From the NCBI GenBank assembly GCA_036925085.1, contig JAUPFP010000027.1, positions 802,001 to 866,000 of the forward strand: a stretch of 64,000 nucleotides of DNA. The letters are read 5' to 3'. A program made the translations under genes and the position numbers. Source of the stretch: Brachycybe producta (Eukaryota > Arthropoda > Diplopoda > Playtdesmida > Andrognathidae). Below are positions 35,101 through 47,566 of the stretch, in pieces (the stretch's first letter is position 1; each line of letters begins with the position of its first letter). Below the pieces are notes generated by a model. The model was not told where the DNA came from. It worked only from the letters and a program-made list of their open reading frames with translations, and did no database searches.

Positions 35101-35954
35101 AGGCCGGCCTTAGACGCAACGTTGTACTGCACATGTCTATCGTTCTATGCCGCGCTGTTCATGTTAAAAACATACTCGGAATCAGTGGCGCAATAACGAG
35201 GAGGATGGAGGAAAGTTAATCTCTGAGCGCCAACAAACAGGGCCACCAAAAGTTCAGAAATTAAAATTTAAGAGCCTAGATATAGCGTTAATTTCAAAAT
35301 TTCTCCGAATGTAGGCGCTGCGATCGTTGTTGATTGAAAAACGGTTTTTAACGTTTTTTCTCCCGGTTCGAAGTCACATAATAATTAATATGAAAATATC
35401 CTAAAAAAAGGAAACATCGTGAGGTCAATAGATTAATGCACGTGTTAATTATTATGTGATTGTTCTAAGTCGTTTTTAAAGGGAGTTCTTCAAATGTTTG
35501 GGTGACGGTTTTTTGGTCCTATGAGACCAAAGAATGGAGTCAAAAAAACGTAAGATTTTAAATGTTATTTAAAAATAGAAAGCCCTTTTAAAATTTAGAA
35601 AAATGAATAATCCTGAAGGCAATAAACACGTGTAAGTACGTGCTAATTTTTCTGATTGCTCTAAATCATTTTTAATGAGAGTTCTCTTAACTTTTGTTGG
35701 ACGGTGTTTTGCTCCTATGGGACTTAACATGGAGTTAAAAAACGTACGATTTTAAACGTTATTAAAAAATAGAAGGACGTTTTCAAAATTTATAAAAAGG
35801 AAACATCGTGAAGCCAATACATGAATCTATGTGCTAATTATTTTGTTATTGTTCTAAATCAGTTTTAACGAGAGTTTTTCAAATGTTTGTGGGACGGTTT
35901 TGGGGCCAATGGGATTTAACATGTGCAATTAAACGCTACGTCTAGGGCCGGCCT
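35101..35954. repeat. TIR element containing three internal tandem units
   Basis: The left end AGGCCGGCCTTAGACGCAACG pairs with the right end aacgctacgtctagggccggcct. The interior holds about three units of roughly 190 bp (near 35410, 35600 and 35795), each with ggaaacatcgtgagg/aagccaata, attgttctaa(g/a)tc, gtttttaa(c/a)g(a/g)gag, gggacgg and cctatgggac motifs. No transposase frame. Confidence 0.65.
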
Positions 35955-36059
35955 CAGGAATGAAAATAAAAATATTAAGTTAACCAGTTAGAGAAAAAAA
36001 AAAAACAACCACCACCACCACCACCACCATGAATGGTGAAATATTTCTGTGGTGTGAGT

Positions 36060-36072
36060 GATTAAATCGTTT

Positions 36073-36110
<38 letters not shown>

Positions 36111-36113
36111 ATT
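36060..36113. repeat. CT microsatellite
   Basis: A CT run with a single TG interruption; an ACC run (about 36008-36029) lies just before. Confidence 0.85.
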
Positions 36114-36569
36114 CTCTTTACAAATGTGTTAACGTGTAATTATCTGATAAATTACTTTTAAGACGTTGACCACACCTTAACACAAAGCTTTTTTATGCTT
36201 GTTTTCAACTTTGAATGCCCAACCTAGAAAACTATCAACAAAGAAATGAAGAAGAGGTTGGGGTTCGGACTATTGGCGTGACGTGACGTCATAGACAATT
36301 AATTGTCTATATACTCTATAATATAGTTTTTGTTATTTAGCTATATTTTTGTTATCACTAGGCATGATAATAATTAATAATTTAATATAATAATGAACAA
36401 TAATTAAATGTTTATTATGTGGCTGAGCAGCTTAATAGAATTATTTCTTTTAAAACATATTATCAATTTATATGATGCACTAAAGAAGAAATTCTTTTCT
36501 GCTTTTAGTAATTAAACATTGTAGAGATTTTGTAATCAAAATGCGCTTTCACCTCTAATCTAGTCTACA

Positions 36570-37082
36570 CGTTGAGCTGAATGCATTCAAATTAATTGTC
36601 TTTAGCTGAAATATACGGAGTTCAGTTAAGGACAATAACAAGATACAATTTACTTCATTTCATAATATCTAAACATATTGAATTACACACTAACCCATTA
36701 TATGGAAATACAATTTTTAATATTTTATTTTATATATATATTAAGCTTTGTCTGTCTGTGTATAACGCTATACAAACAAGGACAAAAATGTTTAATCACG
36801 TCAGAATTTATTTAAATTTAAATGAACCGGTTTTTTTTATCATGATCAACTTTATGTTGTGCTCTCCCGATCGAAGAACCCAAGCATTAGTAAGGTGCTT
36901 ATGAAGTATTTGAATAAAATAGTTAAATAATTTTAGTAGTAAAATTAAACTAGAAATTTAAATATTAACTCTATATATAGAGAGACATAAAATGAATAAA
37001 TTGAATTCGACATATTGTTTGTCCTTTATGGGACTCTGTAGAACATATTTAATATTTAAAAACATTTAACTTTGTAGGTTTA
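36570..37082. repeat. TAATACC-family MITE, copy D (subfamily 2, long form)
   Basis: It begins acgttgagctgaatgcattcaaatt with gttcagttaaggacaataac and ends ggactctgtagaacatatttaatatttaaa. Its interior contains a diverged copy of the block at 3321 and 47767 (gtctgtctgtg, atttaaatgaaccggttttttt, gtgctctcccgatcgaagaaccc). About 510 bp, non-coding. Confidence 0.65.
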
Positions 37083-37084
37083 GA

Positions 37085-37445
37085 TAAGGTAGGCTTACAT
37101 TACAGTTACAATTACAATTAGTACTCTGCTAGCAGCCAAATAGGCCTATGGCAGAGGGACATAAAAGTCCATATGCAGCATTAAGCATTGTCAAGTACAT
37201 ATACATGCACACATTGCACATATATATAAAAAAAACAAAATGAATATACAATTGTGAATCCCACAAAAAATGATCCCCATTCACCACTTCTTCCACAGGA
37301 AGAGAGTTCCATTGTCTTTATAACTCTAGGAAAAAAGACCAATAATCTGAATCTGTCCTAGCAAAAATCTACCTAATTTTCTTAGAGTGGTCAGGTTTAG
37401 GACAATCACCACGTGTAATAAAATAGTCCAGATTCAATTCTATTT
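37085..37445 (-). pseudogene. LINE 3' end, minus strand
   Basis: Reverse complement of the 3' portion of the 23.3-kb LINE: attacaattagtactctgc, agcagccaaataggcctatggcagaggga, ttgtcttta-aactctagg and aatctgaatctgtcc occur in the complementary order. It carries the same attgtaattgtaa tail, now at the low-coordinate end, and abuts the TAATACC MITE copy D. The remaining coding part is a short tail with stops, so it is a dead fragment. Confidence 0.75.
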
Positions 37446-39002
37446 TAACGTTTCATATTTATTAAAAAATAAACTTTTTATGACAATTTCAAGTTGTAGA
37501 TTTTCGTTTGTCATTTGAAGTTTGGCCAAAAAAATCGAACAAAATTGTTTAATACTGGATTTACATGTAGTTTCTTTTATTTTAATTATTTCGAAATTGT
37601 AGATGAAAATAAATTTTAATCGTGGTCAATTTTTAAAGAATGTCATATATGACAGTAATTTACTTTCAGCGTCACTTTTGATCTAATGGAAAGAGAGGGC
37701 ATTACATCCCGAAATTTGAAAGTTTGTTCAATTTCTAAACTGCCATCTTATAGAAGCTTATTTGTTTTGAAAATATTAACATTTTTTTACCTGACTCAGT
37801 TACTTTGAGCTTTTACAAAAAGTATACGTTATTTAGGGAATGAATTTAGGGTACAGTTTAATGAATCTTCTAATTAAATAAATGCTACATTAATTTCTAT
37901 TATTCTACTGTTCAATTTTTAATATACATTTACTCTGTTCAGATGAGGTAGTTTGATGTTGATTATGATAACTGAGCTCCAGTGAAATCAACATCACAAA
38001 TGTATGTAATTTCGATTAAAGTCTCTTGTAGTGAGTTTTCTTCATGTTTTCTGAAAGTAAAGTATTTCTAACACGGTAATACCATAACCATATGTCAAAT
38101 TTTAATTGAAAATATCAGAAATACAGTCTTAATATCGTCTTTATGTCATGTGTAATTTAATATTTAAACGTTTTAAAGTTGTTGCAAATAATGACATTGC
38201 ATTGTTTTCCATACAGTTTGTGGTCTCTTTATGGAAATTGCATAGCGGATTAAATACAAGATTATCTTTGAAGAGTAATAGGTAATTCTGTATTTCTTCC
38301 CACTCTCTCTCTCCCCTTTTTTTTCCAATTCAAAATGTACAATTTTTAGGGATAGTCCTCAGATATTGACAGTTAATTAGACTCATACTGTCTATGGGTA
38401 TGCCTATAGGGGCTTCTGTCTCTCTGTCCGTATTCGAAAAACCGAAAAAAATGCACAATAAAGATTGGGATGCAATGAATGAAATGAATGAATGGCACCC
38501 TGGTGACAAAAAAAAACCTTCGAGATATTTTCGGGCCATTTTAGTTTTCTAACAAAGGGCGTTTTTACATGTTCAATGTGTCCTGTGGTGGTCGTGGCTC
38601 ATTTTTAGTCTTTTATTTAGCCCGCAAATAGGGTTTGTGTGAGTCTTTTGTTATTAAGAAGCTTTTTTTTCCACTCCGACTAACATCCATCTTACTTTTT
38701 TTCTAAAGATTTACCATTGTTTATTATTCTTTTAATTTATGGATTATTAGCTTTTCGGCGTCCATATATAGTCTTAATTTCTAAGCTCTGGACCAACTGT
38801 GTAGCTAATACCCTACCTATCCCTAAAGTGTGGTACTTCTTTCTCTCTCTCTCTCCATTGATGTTGGTCCCATTTTTGTAATGAATTATGTACAGTGAAG
38901 AGAGAGACTGCGAAGTCTTGGATACAAATCTTGCATTGTTTTGGCCTATTTTTTTGGCTTACCCTATGTCCTACCTGTGTTACTACTGTATATAGCGAAG
39001 AA
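37446..39002. other. Gene-free AT-rich stretch
   Basis: Short CT runs at about 38305 and 38850. No repeat family or exon supported. Confidence 0.45.
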
Positions 39003-39495
39003 CAGGGCTAGGAAATTTGAGAACAAAAAATAGCCAAATTTGAAAGGGATTCGAGATTTCAAAATATGAACACAAAAAATAGGGCAAAAAACAACCTCGG
39101 ATATAAAAAAATGATAATTGATTTCAGGAAAAAAAATATATTGAAAATAAATAAAAATCGATATTTTCAATATTTTCTTGAAGCAAACTTGACTAGCCTC
39201 ACATATAGGGGAGGCAATTTTGTTTATTTTATAAATTATTTTGATAGCCTTATTATGTTTGAGATTATAAATTTGGGTACATCAAACAAACATGCTGTGA
39301 AAAATTTGACAAACTATAAGAAATTCCAAAGTTTTAAAAACAAACTTAAAAATCGGAAATAAACTTTTTTTTCTGGAAAAATTGGAATTTTAATTTTGAT
39401 TGGAATCAACTGAATAATAAGCTAATATTCGGATTAATTTCTGCCCATGGATATTACTTTTGCTGTTTTGGGAAAGTTCTAATTTTCCAGCCCTG
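39003..39495. repeat. hAT-like TIR element (CAGGGCTRGAAA ends)
   Basis: The left end CAGGGCTAGGAAATTTGAG is opposed by the right end aattttccagccctg. This terminus type is frequent in hAT MITEs. The interior is A-rich and encodes a lysine/asparagine-rich open frame (39066-39362) that shows no transposase motif. The 8-bp flanks do not match clearly, so the insertion is old or the ends are slightly misplaced. Confidence 0.5.
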
Positions 39496-42395
39496 TTGAT
39501 GAATCTGATGATTCATGGGATTCTTTTTCAGTTGACCACAAAGAGATCTTTGTTTTTTTAAAAAAAATATAGGCCAAGTACAATGATAGGTGCTAAAAAC
39601 ACGGAGCTTAAAAACCAGATTTACATAATGTAAGCATATCCATGTTATGGTAGATTAAAATTGTTGAGTTTTTTCTATACCATCATGCATTGCAATTATT
39701 ATATTAATGGTTTTGGCCCCCCCCCCCCCCATTTTAATATATATACCTATGTGTCATACATCTGTCCATGTAATACAATGTAACGAGATTCCACTCTGGC
39801 GCCATCTGGCTGATTGATGTCTTGTATAATTACATGTACAACATGGTTTTACATTAACATCGGTTACGGGGGTGTTTTCATGAAGAGAAAACTCTTTTCA
39901 TTGGAATCTCCATTACAAGTTGCCACCGTAAACATTTGATACAGAGTATTACAGACCCTTCTTCTTCACTTGACATTTGCAAATTACACGTTCACGGTTG
40001 AGAGTCCTTCTTAAATATATTATTATGGTGATATAGGATTAAATATCTATATGAAGACTGTGTGTCTACTACTAGTATGTAACTAATGTATGGCTGTGTG
40101 TGTGTTGACAAGAGAGAAAATCAGTCTTCTTATTTAGACATCTTTTCAAATATGGCTTCTTTTACAAGTATATTTTCAGTTTTAGGCTTGGGAAGTTGGT
40201 TCAATGATGTCTTTTTTTCTTCTTCTTCTTCCTTCTTCTTTACACACATGTCATTTGAAAATTGCCATTTCTTTTGAGTTCTATTCTGTACTCTTTTGAG
40301 TAAAAAGCAAAAAGTTGCAAACAAAATGAAGTCACAACCCATGCCAGCATGTATTATTTTTACAATCTAGTTGCCCTGAGGCTCACCAATGAGTCCACTA
40401 CCACCACGTCCAACAGTCTGAATTATATTATAAGTCTAAGTAAGGAATCTAGGATTTCCAGTCTATTGTAAAAATCATCAGTTCATTTATGTATGTAGAA
40501 GCCAGTGCCCATTTCTTTTAAGAGTGGATTAAGGGAGAAATAAGGGGGATAAAAGGTTGTGGGGCAGGGTGGGGGGTGGGGAGTTGAGTTGTATTCTTTA
40601 CAAGCAAGAAATCTTGAAGCCTTTCCATTTTCCAATCTTTTGTACACCTTTAACAACAATGGTAATGATGGGTTGGTTGGCATGAAAAATGTTTTCTTGC
40701 CATTTTTTTTCTCTTCTTTTTCTTCTTTAGTATAACTTCACAAAAAAAATTGTTCTTTGACTGCCTGTTGTGAAATTGAGGCGGGAATTCACCTGTCATG
40801 TGTTAGTGTGCGCCCTCTGGTGGTGGTTTGTTAGTTTTAGTGATGATTATGATGGTAAACTTGTGATTTCTTTATTGTTTGATTATATAGGATGCTTGTA
40901 TATCGAATGAAAACTTAAAGTGTGGTCCACCTACTATGGAGGTCTTAATATTTTGCACGCAAAAAACACACAACTTGCATAATTTGAACTGAAGAATCCA
41001 AATGATGCATGTTGCTAATTACACATTAAGACATAATCCTTTCAATAGTGTACTATGTTTTTTTTAAACATACAAAAACAATGTTGCAAGCAAAACAAAA
41101 CTTGCTACCTGTATTTAGTTTCTTGCAAACGTATACTCAACTCAAGCATACTGGTTATGTTATGAAAATCCTGATTCCCTGTAATTTGTTTTAAGGCACA
41201 TATAAGAGACACTGCAAACTTGTGCTCAAGTTTATTGAGTTGTATCATAATGCAACTCATTTAAATAATTCTACCAGTAATCTTGAATTGACAATGTCAA
41301 AATTATAGCTTCTGTAGGGTTAAGGTGTTTGTAAAGTGTGTTGAACAGTACTGAACTTCATTCGGTTTACTCAGTTCAGTTAACACTTGCATGTCTATTA
41401 TTTGCAACATTATTCTCTACTATATAATGTATATACCTAACCAACTTATAAAAAAAATTAGAAAAAAAAGGCTTGTATTCCTATTATAAACATTCTAGGC
41501 AATTTGTGGTGTGGGGGTGGAACTTCATAATAATAATTTCTCCATCTGGAGTCAAAACAGCAACATCCGGTAAAACAATACGACCAGAAATGGAGAATGA
41601 AAGTTTTAAAAAAAGGGGTTGTTTTTAGGCATGTTTTGAGTTCGTTGGTACTGTGTGTGTTCATATTTACACCCAAATATAATGCAACAACCCTCATACA
41701 ATGTATGTATGTGTATGATTTTTTGGTGTCCAATAATAATAATAATAATGTGTGCCATATACATTTAACTACATAGACACACGATTATTGTCATATGTGG
41801 GGCTGAATGAGATTGGCTCAACTCTTGGTTTGTGCCTTAATTCTATGTTAGTTCTACAGTTGTTGTTTATTCTAAAAACATTGTCATATTATTCATGATG
41901 TGAAGAATGGTGGAATGTGTTTTTTTGTTGTCTCCTTTTTTTCTTTTCCCTCTCTCTCTCTTGGATGTTGACATGTTAGACTGGCACAAAAGACTTCATT
42001 TATGTACTGTACTTTCAATGAAAGTTTCCATATGTCTTCAAACTCTGGCATCGTGTTGTCACTTTGATTTCATTCTCTTTCACTCTGTTTTTGAATGACC
42101 TTTTTTAACCCCCTTACATATATATATTGTAATATAAAATACTGATTTGTAGTTTCTAAAACATGACATCTACCCTTTTTGCTTCTATCTATCCATATAT
42201 ATTATATACAATGTTACTGTTTTTAAAAAGGACATTCAACTCATCTTCCACTTGGTTTATGTACTGGCTGTGTAAATAGGCATTGATTTATATTTGACAA
42301 TATCAAAGCAGAAGTCTCTCACATAGGAAACTAGTAGTTGAAATTATTGGCTTTCACTAGTAATATTTATTTTAAGGGATCTTTGTACATCCATA
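39496..42395. other. Gene-free stretch
   Basis: C run at about 39718-39730, TTC run at about 40220, AAT run at about 41732, GT-rich patches. Several low-complexity frames, none with splice-site or domain support. Confidence 0.45.
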
Positions 42396-42407
42396 TAGAT
42401 ATCAATA

Positions 42408-42731
42408 GGGTTCGGATTTTTATGCAATATATCAAGCAAATTGTTTCTCAATTTGTGGCCCAAGTTTCAATTGTTGAATTAAATCTTCATCATCATTAGA
42501 GCAGCTGCAATTATGCTTTTTCTAATCAAAAAGGTATGGTTAAAGGCTAGAACTGTAGTTGACAACTGATAGTAACCAGGTATCTCTAGCCTCTAACCAG
42601 CCATTTTGCGTAGAAAAAAGCATGGACTCTTAATTGTATTTGCTCTAATGATAATGATGATTTCTTCAGATTTAGTTCTTTTGCCACACATTGAGAAACA
42701 TTTGCTTGATGTTGCATAAAAATCCGAGCCC
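42408..42731. repeat. GGGCTCGGATTT-family foldback, copy 3, with 12-bp flanking direct repeat
   Basis: The left end GGGTTCGGATTTTTATGCAA pairs with the right end TTGCATAAAAATCCGAGCCC. Immediately outside both ends is tagatatcaata (42396-42407 and 42732-42743), identical over 12 bp. Arms have tctcaatttgtgg and ccacacattgaga; the centre has ctagaactgtagttgacaactgatagtaacc. Best preserved member of the family. Confidence 0.8.
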
Positions 42732-42743
42732 TAGATATCAATA

Positions 42744-44299
42744 ATAATCTTTTAACTTTTTTTGAAGTGAAGAAAGATCTTTTCATGTCTCTCTTTCAAA
42801 ACATTTTCATCATTAGTTTGCATCTTTTTTATGCATTTGGATTGCCTTCTAGTGCAATTGTATACATCTATGTTATCTCATTAGTATGGACAGGATAATT
42901 ACTACATATGCATAAATATAGCATTGCTGCATATATATATATATACAGTATACAGTGTGTTTGTAGAAGTGGTAGGTAATATCTTTTCTTCTTCTCCTTG
43001 TCTCAGGTATATAAGATAGGGGCGGCATGTGCCAAAATGCCTTTAGAAAACTGGTCTTTGCTTCAGGGTACTGGCAACATTGTAATTTTTATAACTGATC
43101 CGACTGTTTTTGAAGGTCTTGGGATCTCTTCATTGATGTGTAGGGGAGGGCAGCAACCCCTCAATTACCTACTCCTAGTGCACGGCACAGGGGAGTGAAG
43201 TTGCACGGAATGCCTCAGGCTTACCACGTCCAAAAAATCCCATCACACTCTTTTGAGTTAGCAAAATTAGTATTTTGCCTGCAATGCCTTCTTCATTGCC
43301 TGATGGGGGCTACAATTTACCTTTAAAAAAATGCAGCATATTATCTTGTAGTAAGCGGGGAATATAATCCTGTGGATGTTTTTATTTTTTCAGTGAGGTC
43401 ATGATTATGGAACCCGTGTAGATATTAAGGGGGGGGGAGAGATTGGGGAGAGTTCTCGACCTCTCTACTTTTCTATACTCTTTAATATTTTAGGCTGTTT
43501 TTTTTTGGCTTTAGGTAGGTAGGTAGGTGGGAGGTTGGCGAGGAGGGTGTTTCTTGTATGTATAAGTTGTTATTATTTTTGCATGTAACGTGTATATTTT
43601 TATACAATGTCTTTATTAAGCAGATGGATAGAAGAAAGTCTTAAGATTATGGAAGAAGAAGAAAAAAAAAATGGAAAATTAGTACATGAGGTAGGTTTTA
43701 TCACAAACTGATTAAAATACCTTTGTGGTAATTTCTTGAGATTGCGTGTTTCATAACAACAACCAACCCAAAAAAAAAAACTAAGTTTTAAAAGTTAGAA
43801 ACAAAAACCTGTAATACATTTTAGTCTATTAATAAATATGACAAGTTGATTTATAATTTCAACAGTTGACATTTTTCAACAAAAGTTTCAAAAATGTATA
43901 CTTGGAAACATTTAACAATTGTCAGAAAAATGAGCTATTTTTTTTTTCTTTCTTCAATTGGAATTTTGTCAGATTTTTTTTTTACTTAAAAAACCAATTA
44001 TATACAAAATCTAAAGCATAAATAGAATAGGTCTATGTACTCATTTAAATAACTATATTAATATTATTATAACAACTTGTCATGACAGATCATTTCTTTG
44101 CATCATCATCATCATCATCATCCTGATACTCATCAGGTTTCAAAGGCCCCTCTGGCCTTTGAAACTTTTTATTTTTTCAGAAGATGGGTTTTCAAATCTT
44201 GTTAACTGTTGAGATGAGTTTGAGTGGGAATTTTTCTTTTCTATAATAACTTGTTCAGTACTATATTAATGGATACATGTGTAAATAATAATAAGGGCT

Positions 44300-44343
<44 letters not shown>

Positions 44344-44757
44344 TGTCACTATACAAGTCTAAATTAAGACAACTTTTGTAAAGTGCAGGCCTTGATCTTA
44401 ACAACTGGGGAGGTTATTATTATTATTATTATTACATATACATATTTTTTCAAAGGTTTTTTTTTTACACACACACACACACCTAAAATTCAGATAGATA
44501 GACACCGACTGACTGACCGGTAAACTGGTTAGTATGATTACCATTACCACCACCAATGAAAGACTGGTCGGCACACCCATGTTGACGGTTGATTGCATCT
44601 TTTAAAAGTTATATATATATGTATGAATCTGGACCTCCATCAGTTTTTTTTAGTATTTTTTTATTTTTGGGTTGGACCTTCCTTTTTTTCCAGCTTTTTT
44701 TTTAATACTTAGAAAACAGATTATCCCACCTCTTTTTTTTCCTATCTCTCTCTCTCT

Positions 44758-44831
<74 letters not shown>

Positions 44832-45700
44832 ACATAGTATATCCATTTTATATATAGAGGCCTATACATTGTATACCTGTGTGTGTCTGGTAAACCCTCG
44901 GGAACTTTTCTCTCTTCTCCTGTCAGATGAAAATTGTTGTTTGTAATAAGTAAATCAGCGGCAGCTTGGGCGAGATTCTTTGTAATTCAACAAGGATAAA
45001 GAGAGAAATTATGATGACCAAAGAATGTTGTATTCTCTCTCTCTTTCTCTCTCATGAATGTCAATTGTGGAAAGTCTTATATTCAATATAATATATAAGT
45101 AATAATTATTGTATGATGATGATGATGATGATAGTAATAATAGTGTATGTGTGGGTCACGATGCAAGTGGGTCTGGTCATCTTCTTATACATATATTACA
45201 TATATATGTGTGTTTGTGATTAACATGGACACAAGAAAATTAGCCTTATTTATATGGAGCTTTTTTTCTTTTTCAATTGCATCATGAGAGAAAGAGAAAG
45301 AAGAAGAAAAAAAAAATACTGCAAATTGAACAATTTTTTGTTGTTGTTGTTGTTGTTGTCTGCTATTATATCAAACAAGTTATACATTATAATATTATAT
45401 AAAGAGAATTTGGAGGGATTTTCTTATAGAATTTTGTTAACATGTGTTTTTGTCTGTCAGCTTATGTCTACATATTACGAATACAACACACACCTGCATT
45501 TTATTAGATTATTTAGAGCGTTGTTATTTCTCTTGCGTTTTATTTGACAGTAACAAAAACGTCCATCAAAAGGAATTATTTATTTTTAAAAATATCTTAT
45601 TCTACAGTCTGCACGATATATTAGTTTTAATAAAAATATGTAATACGATATTTTTGTTTAACTTTCAAATGGTCCAACCAGTAATTTTGACTAGTTTCTT
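42744..45700. other. Gene-free stretch with long microsatellites
   Basis: At 43015-43260 the sequence is less AT-rich and follows a pyrimidine tract with cag; its open frame (AKMPLENWSLLQGTG...) ends without a donor and is not called. Otherwise it holds CAT (44101-44122), GA (about 44305-44341), ATT (about 44416), TA (44760-44829), GAT (about 45116) and GTT (about 45339) microsatellites. Confidence 0.45.
44749..44829. repeat. CT followed by TA microsatellite
   Basis: About 10 bp of CT, then about 70 bp of pure TA. Encodes alternating Ile/Tyr on both strands by periodicity only. Confidence 0.9.
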
Positions 45701-45709
45701 TTAGATTTA

Positions 45710-45766
45710 CAGGGTGTCCGAAAATTATCTTTACAACTTGCATCAAGTTAATTTTCGCACACCCTG
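45710..45766. repeat. Tiny TA-flanked palindromic element
   Basis: CAGGGTGTCCGAAAATTA at the left is opposed by taattttcgcacaccctg at the right, with TA on both sides (45708-45709, 45767-45768). At 57 bp it is two mariner-type ends with almost nothing between them. Confidence 0.65.
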
Positions 45767-45814
45767 TATAGTATTAAGGTGAAGATATTTTTTTTTTTTA
45801 AAAAATGAAAAATT

Positions 45815-45910
45815 CAGTAATTTGTTAGAAGCTAGGATAGTAGATGAGCTACAACTTAACAAGTATTTTCATTAAAAGTATATCTTCAAAAATAAGCTTT
45901 TTATGCAAGC
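45815..45910. repeat. Foldback family A, partial copy
   Basis: ttagaagctaggatagtag, tgagctac and atatcttcaaaaataagctttttatg match the left arm of family A; the right arm is missing. Confidence 0.45.
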
Positions 45911-46399
45911 TTGAAAATAATCAATTTTATAATAATTTATTCAGCAAAATATTTTGTGAAAAATCACTTTCAAATTGCCATAAAATGGTTGTCTGATTTT
46001 GATTGTTTTGGTTCTGCTTTTTAGCTCGACTCTATACTCTTTGTTTTGTTGCAAAAAGAGCAGGAAATCAATTACCATATAAATTCCAAACGGACAGTTG
46101 ATTTCAAAACAGTACAAACATGGAGCACACCATTGTAGTTTCAATTAGCAATATTTTATAAATCTTAAGCACAAAAATAAACTAAGTTTGACTAAAACTC
46201 TTAATAATTTAATTAATATTTGAATTAATATATTCCATTTAAATTATTTGTTGAGGTCTGCATTTTCTTTAACATTTACGAGAGGTACAGTGTATTACAT
46301 ATCAAGGGGGGGGGGGGGGGGGGGTTTGCTCATAACAAAATACTTAATTTTTACTCCTTTTTATTCGCATTTGCGTTTATTCATTTTTATTGGATGTAA

Positions 46400-46543
46400 G
46401 TGATAAATTCATGGGTAAAAAACTCTGGGCGCCACTATGTTTGAGAGCAGATTAAGCAAGCTTTCTGAAAAGATGCAAAGGAGAGCTGCTCGAATGTGTC
46501 TCCATGCAATTAATTGGTCTGTGTCAAATGGACACGATTAAGA
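46400..46543 (+). pseudogene. Short LINE reverse-transcriptase C-terminal fragment
   Basis: A frame of about 40 codons ending at the TAA at 46540-46542 reads LGATMFESRLSKLSEKMQR followed by RAARMCL. This matches the W(G/D)....L..L...Q.RAAR block of CR1/Jockey-like LINE proteins, homologous to VWNPHS...MVQHKAARF in the LINE at 23.3 kb but from a different family by divergence. Nothing before or after continues the frame, so it is a fossil fragment. Confidence 0.55.
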
Positions 46544-46631
46544 GGTATACATACTCTCATCCAAATAGACTCCATTTTTGTTTTTATCAACAGAGCAAGC
46601 CAATCGGACAGCACTATTTTATATTAACATT

Positions 46632-47053
46632 TGGCGACTAGAAATTTTTGAATACTGATGACGTCACAACAGAGCAGTCTGACTAGCTTTTATTCATTAA
46701 TCATAAAGCTTTGGAAATATTTCTCATTGTCTTTAAAGGTGTGAAAACTCTTCTCATCCGTTTTTAAATTAATTTTGAACCTGCAGAATTTTTTTTTAAT
46801 TAGATTTTAATTAAGTTTAAAGCTGCGTTTTTTATTTGAGTTGTAAAGCTGTTGGATTTTTTCTTCGGGGGGGCGGGTATTAATTAATTTTAAAGTGTTT
46901 TTTTTTTATAAAAAATAATGTTAAAGTTGATTGTATTAATTGCTACATTGTGCAGAATGTTATGTGACGTCATATACTTGAGCGGTCAACTAATCGGTCG
47001 CTCAAACGGAGCATATATAGTCTTAGAAATTCCATAATAATTTCTAGTCGCCA
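46632..47053. repeat. TIR element with TGGCGACTAGAAATT ends
   Basis: The left end TGGCGACTAGAAATTTTTG is opposed by the right end ataatttctagtcgcca. TGACGTCA-type sites lie near both ends (about 46659 and 46965). About 420 bp, AT-rich interior with a GC-rich G run; no frame. Confidence 0.6.
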
Positions 47054-47275
47054 GTTGATCTTCTGTTTATTATCATGAAATAATTATAATTTTAGTACCA
47101 AGTAATTTTTATTTCTGAAGTTGTATTAGCTACAATTCGATTGATTCTACCGAATAATATTGATCTTGAAAAGTTGTCAAGTGTTTGTAGATTGATTGCA
47201 TACAATTTGGAGAATTTGCTAAATTTAATAATATTACCTTCAGACCTCTAATATATTATACCTAGTACTACACAC

Positions 47276-47566
47276 CTGATAATTTAAATGCATTTAAATA
47301 CTAAATGTGTTCTACAGAGCCCTCTTTGAAAAGGGCAAACTAATATTAAGTCGAATTCAATTTATTCAGTTAATAATCTGCGAATATTGAGTTAATACTT
47401 AAATATAATTATATAAACTATTGACAAAATATTTAGTATTTCAATTTAAAATATTAATAATAAAGTCAATTTTTATTTGTTTTCATGTCCTTAACTGGAT
47501 TCCGTATAATTCACCTAAAAACATTTAATTTGAATTCATTTAACTCATGTGTGTACCAAGGTATTA
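47276..47566. repeat. TAATACC-family MITE, copy E (subfamily 1)
   Basis: It begins ttatacctagtactacacacctg and ends tgtgtaccaaggtatta; the interior is as in copies B and G. It is immediately followed by a subfamily 2 copy at 47567. Confidence 0.75.

Noticed and set aside
39066..39362. Lys/Asn-rich 98-codon frame inside the hAT-like element
   Set aside because: Composition reflects A-rich DNA; no hAT dimerisation motif or catalytic residues recognised.
42998..43198. Open frame in a less AT-rich patch
   Set aside because: No recognisable domain, no donor before the stop, and no phase relation to the other exons.
44672..44857. Ile/Tyr repeat frames over TA runs (also at 53644-53951)
   Set aside because: Direct translation of dinucleotide microsatellites on both strands.
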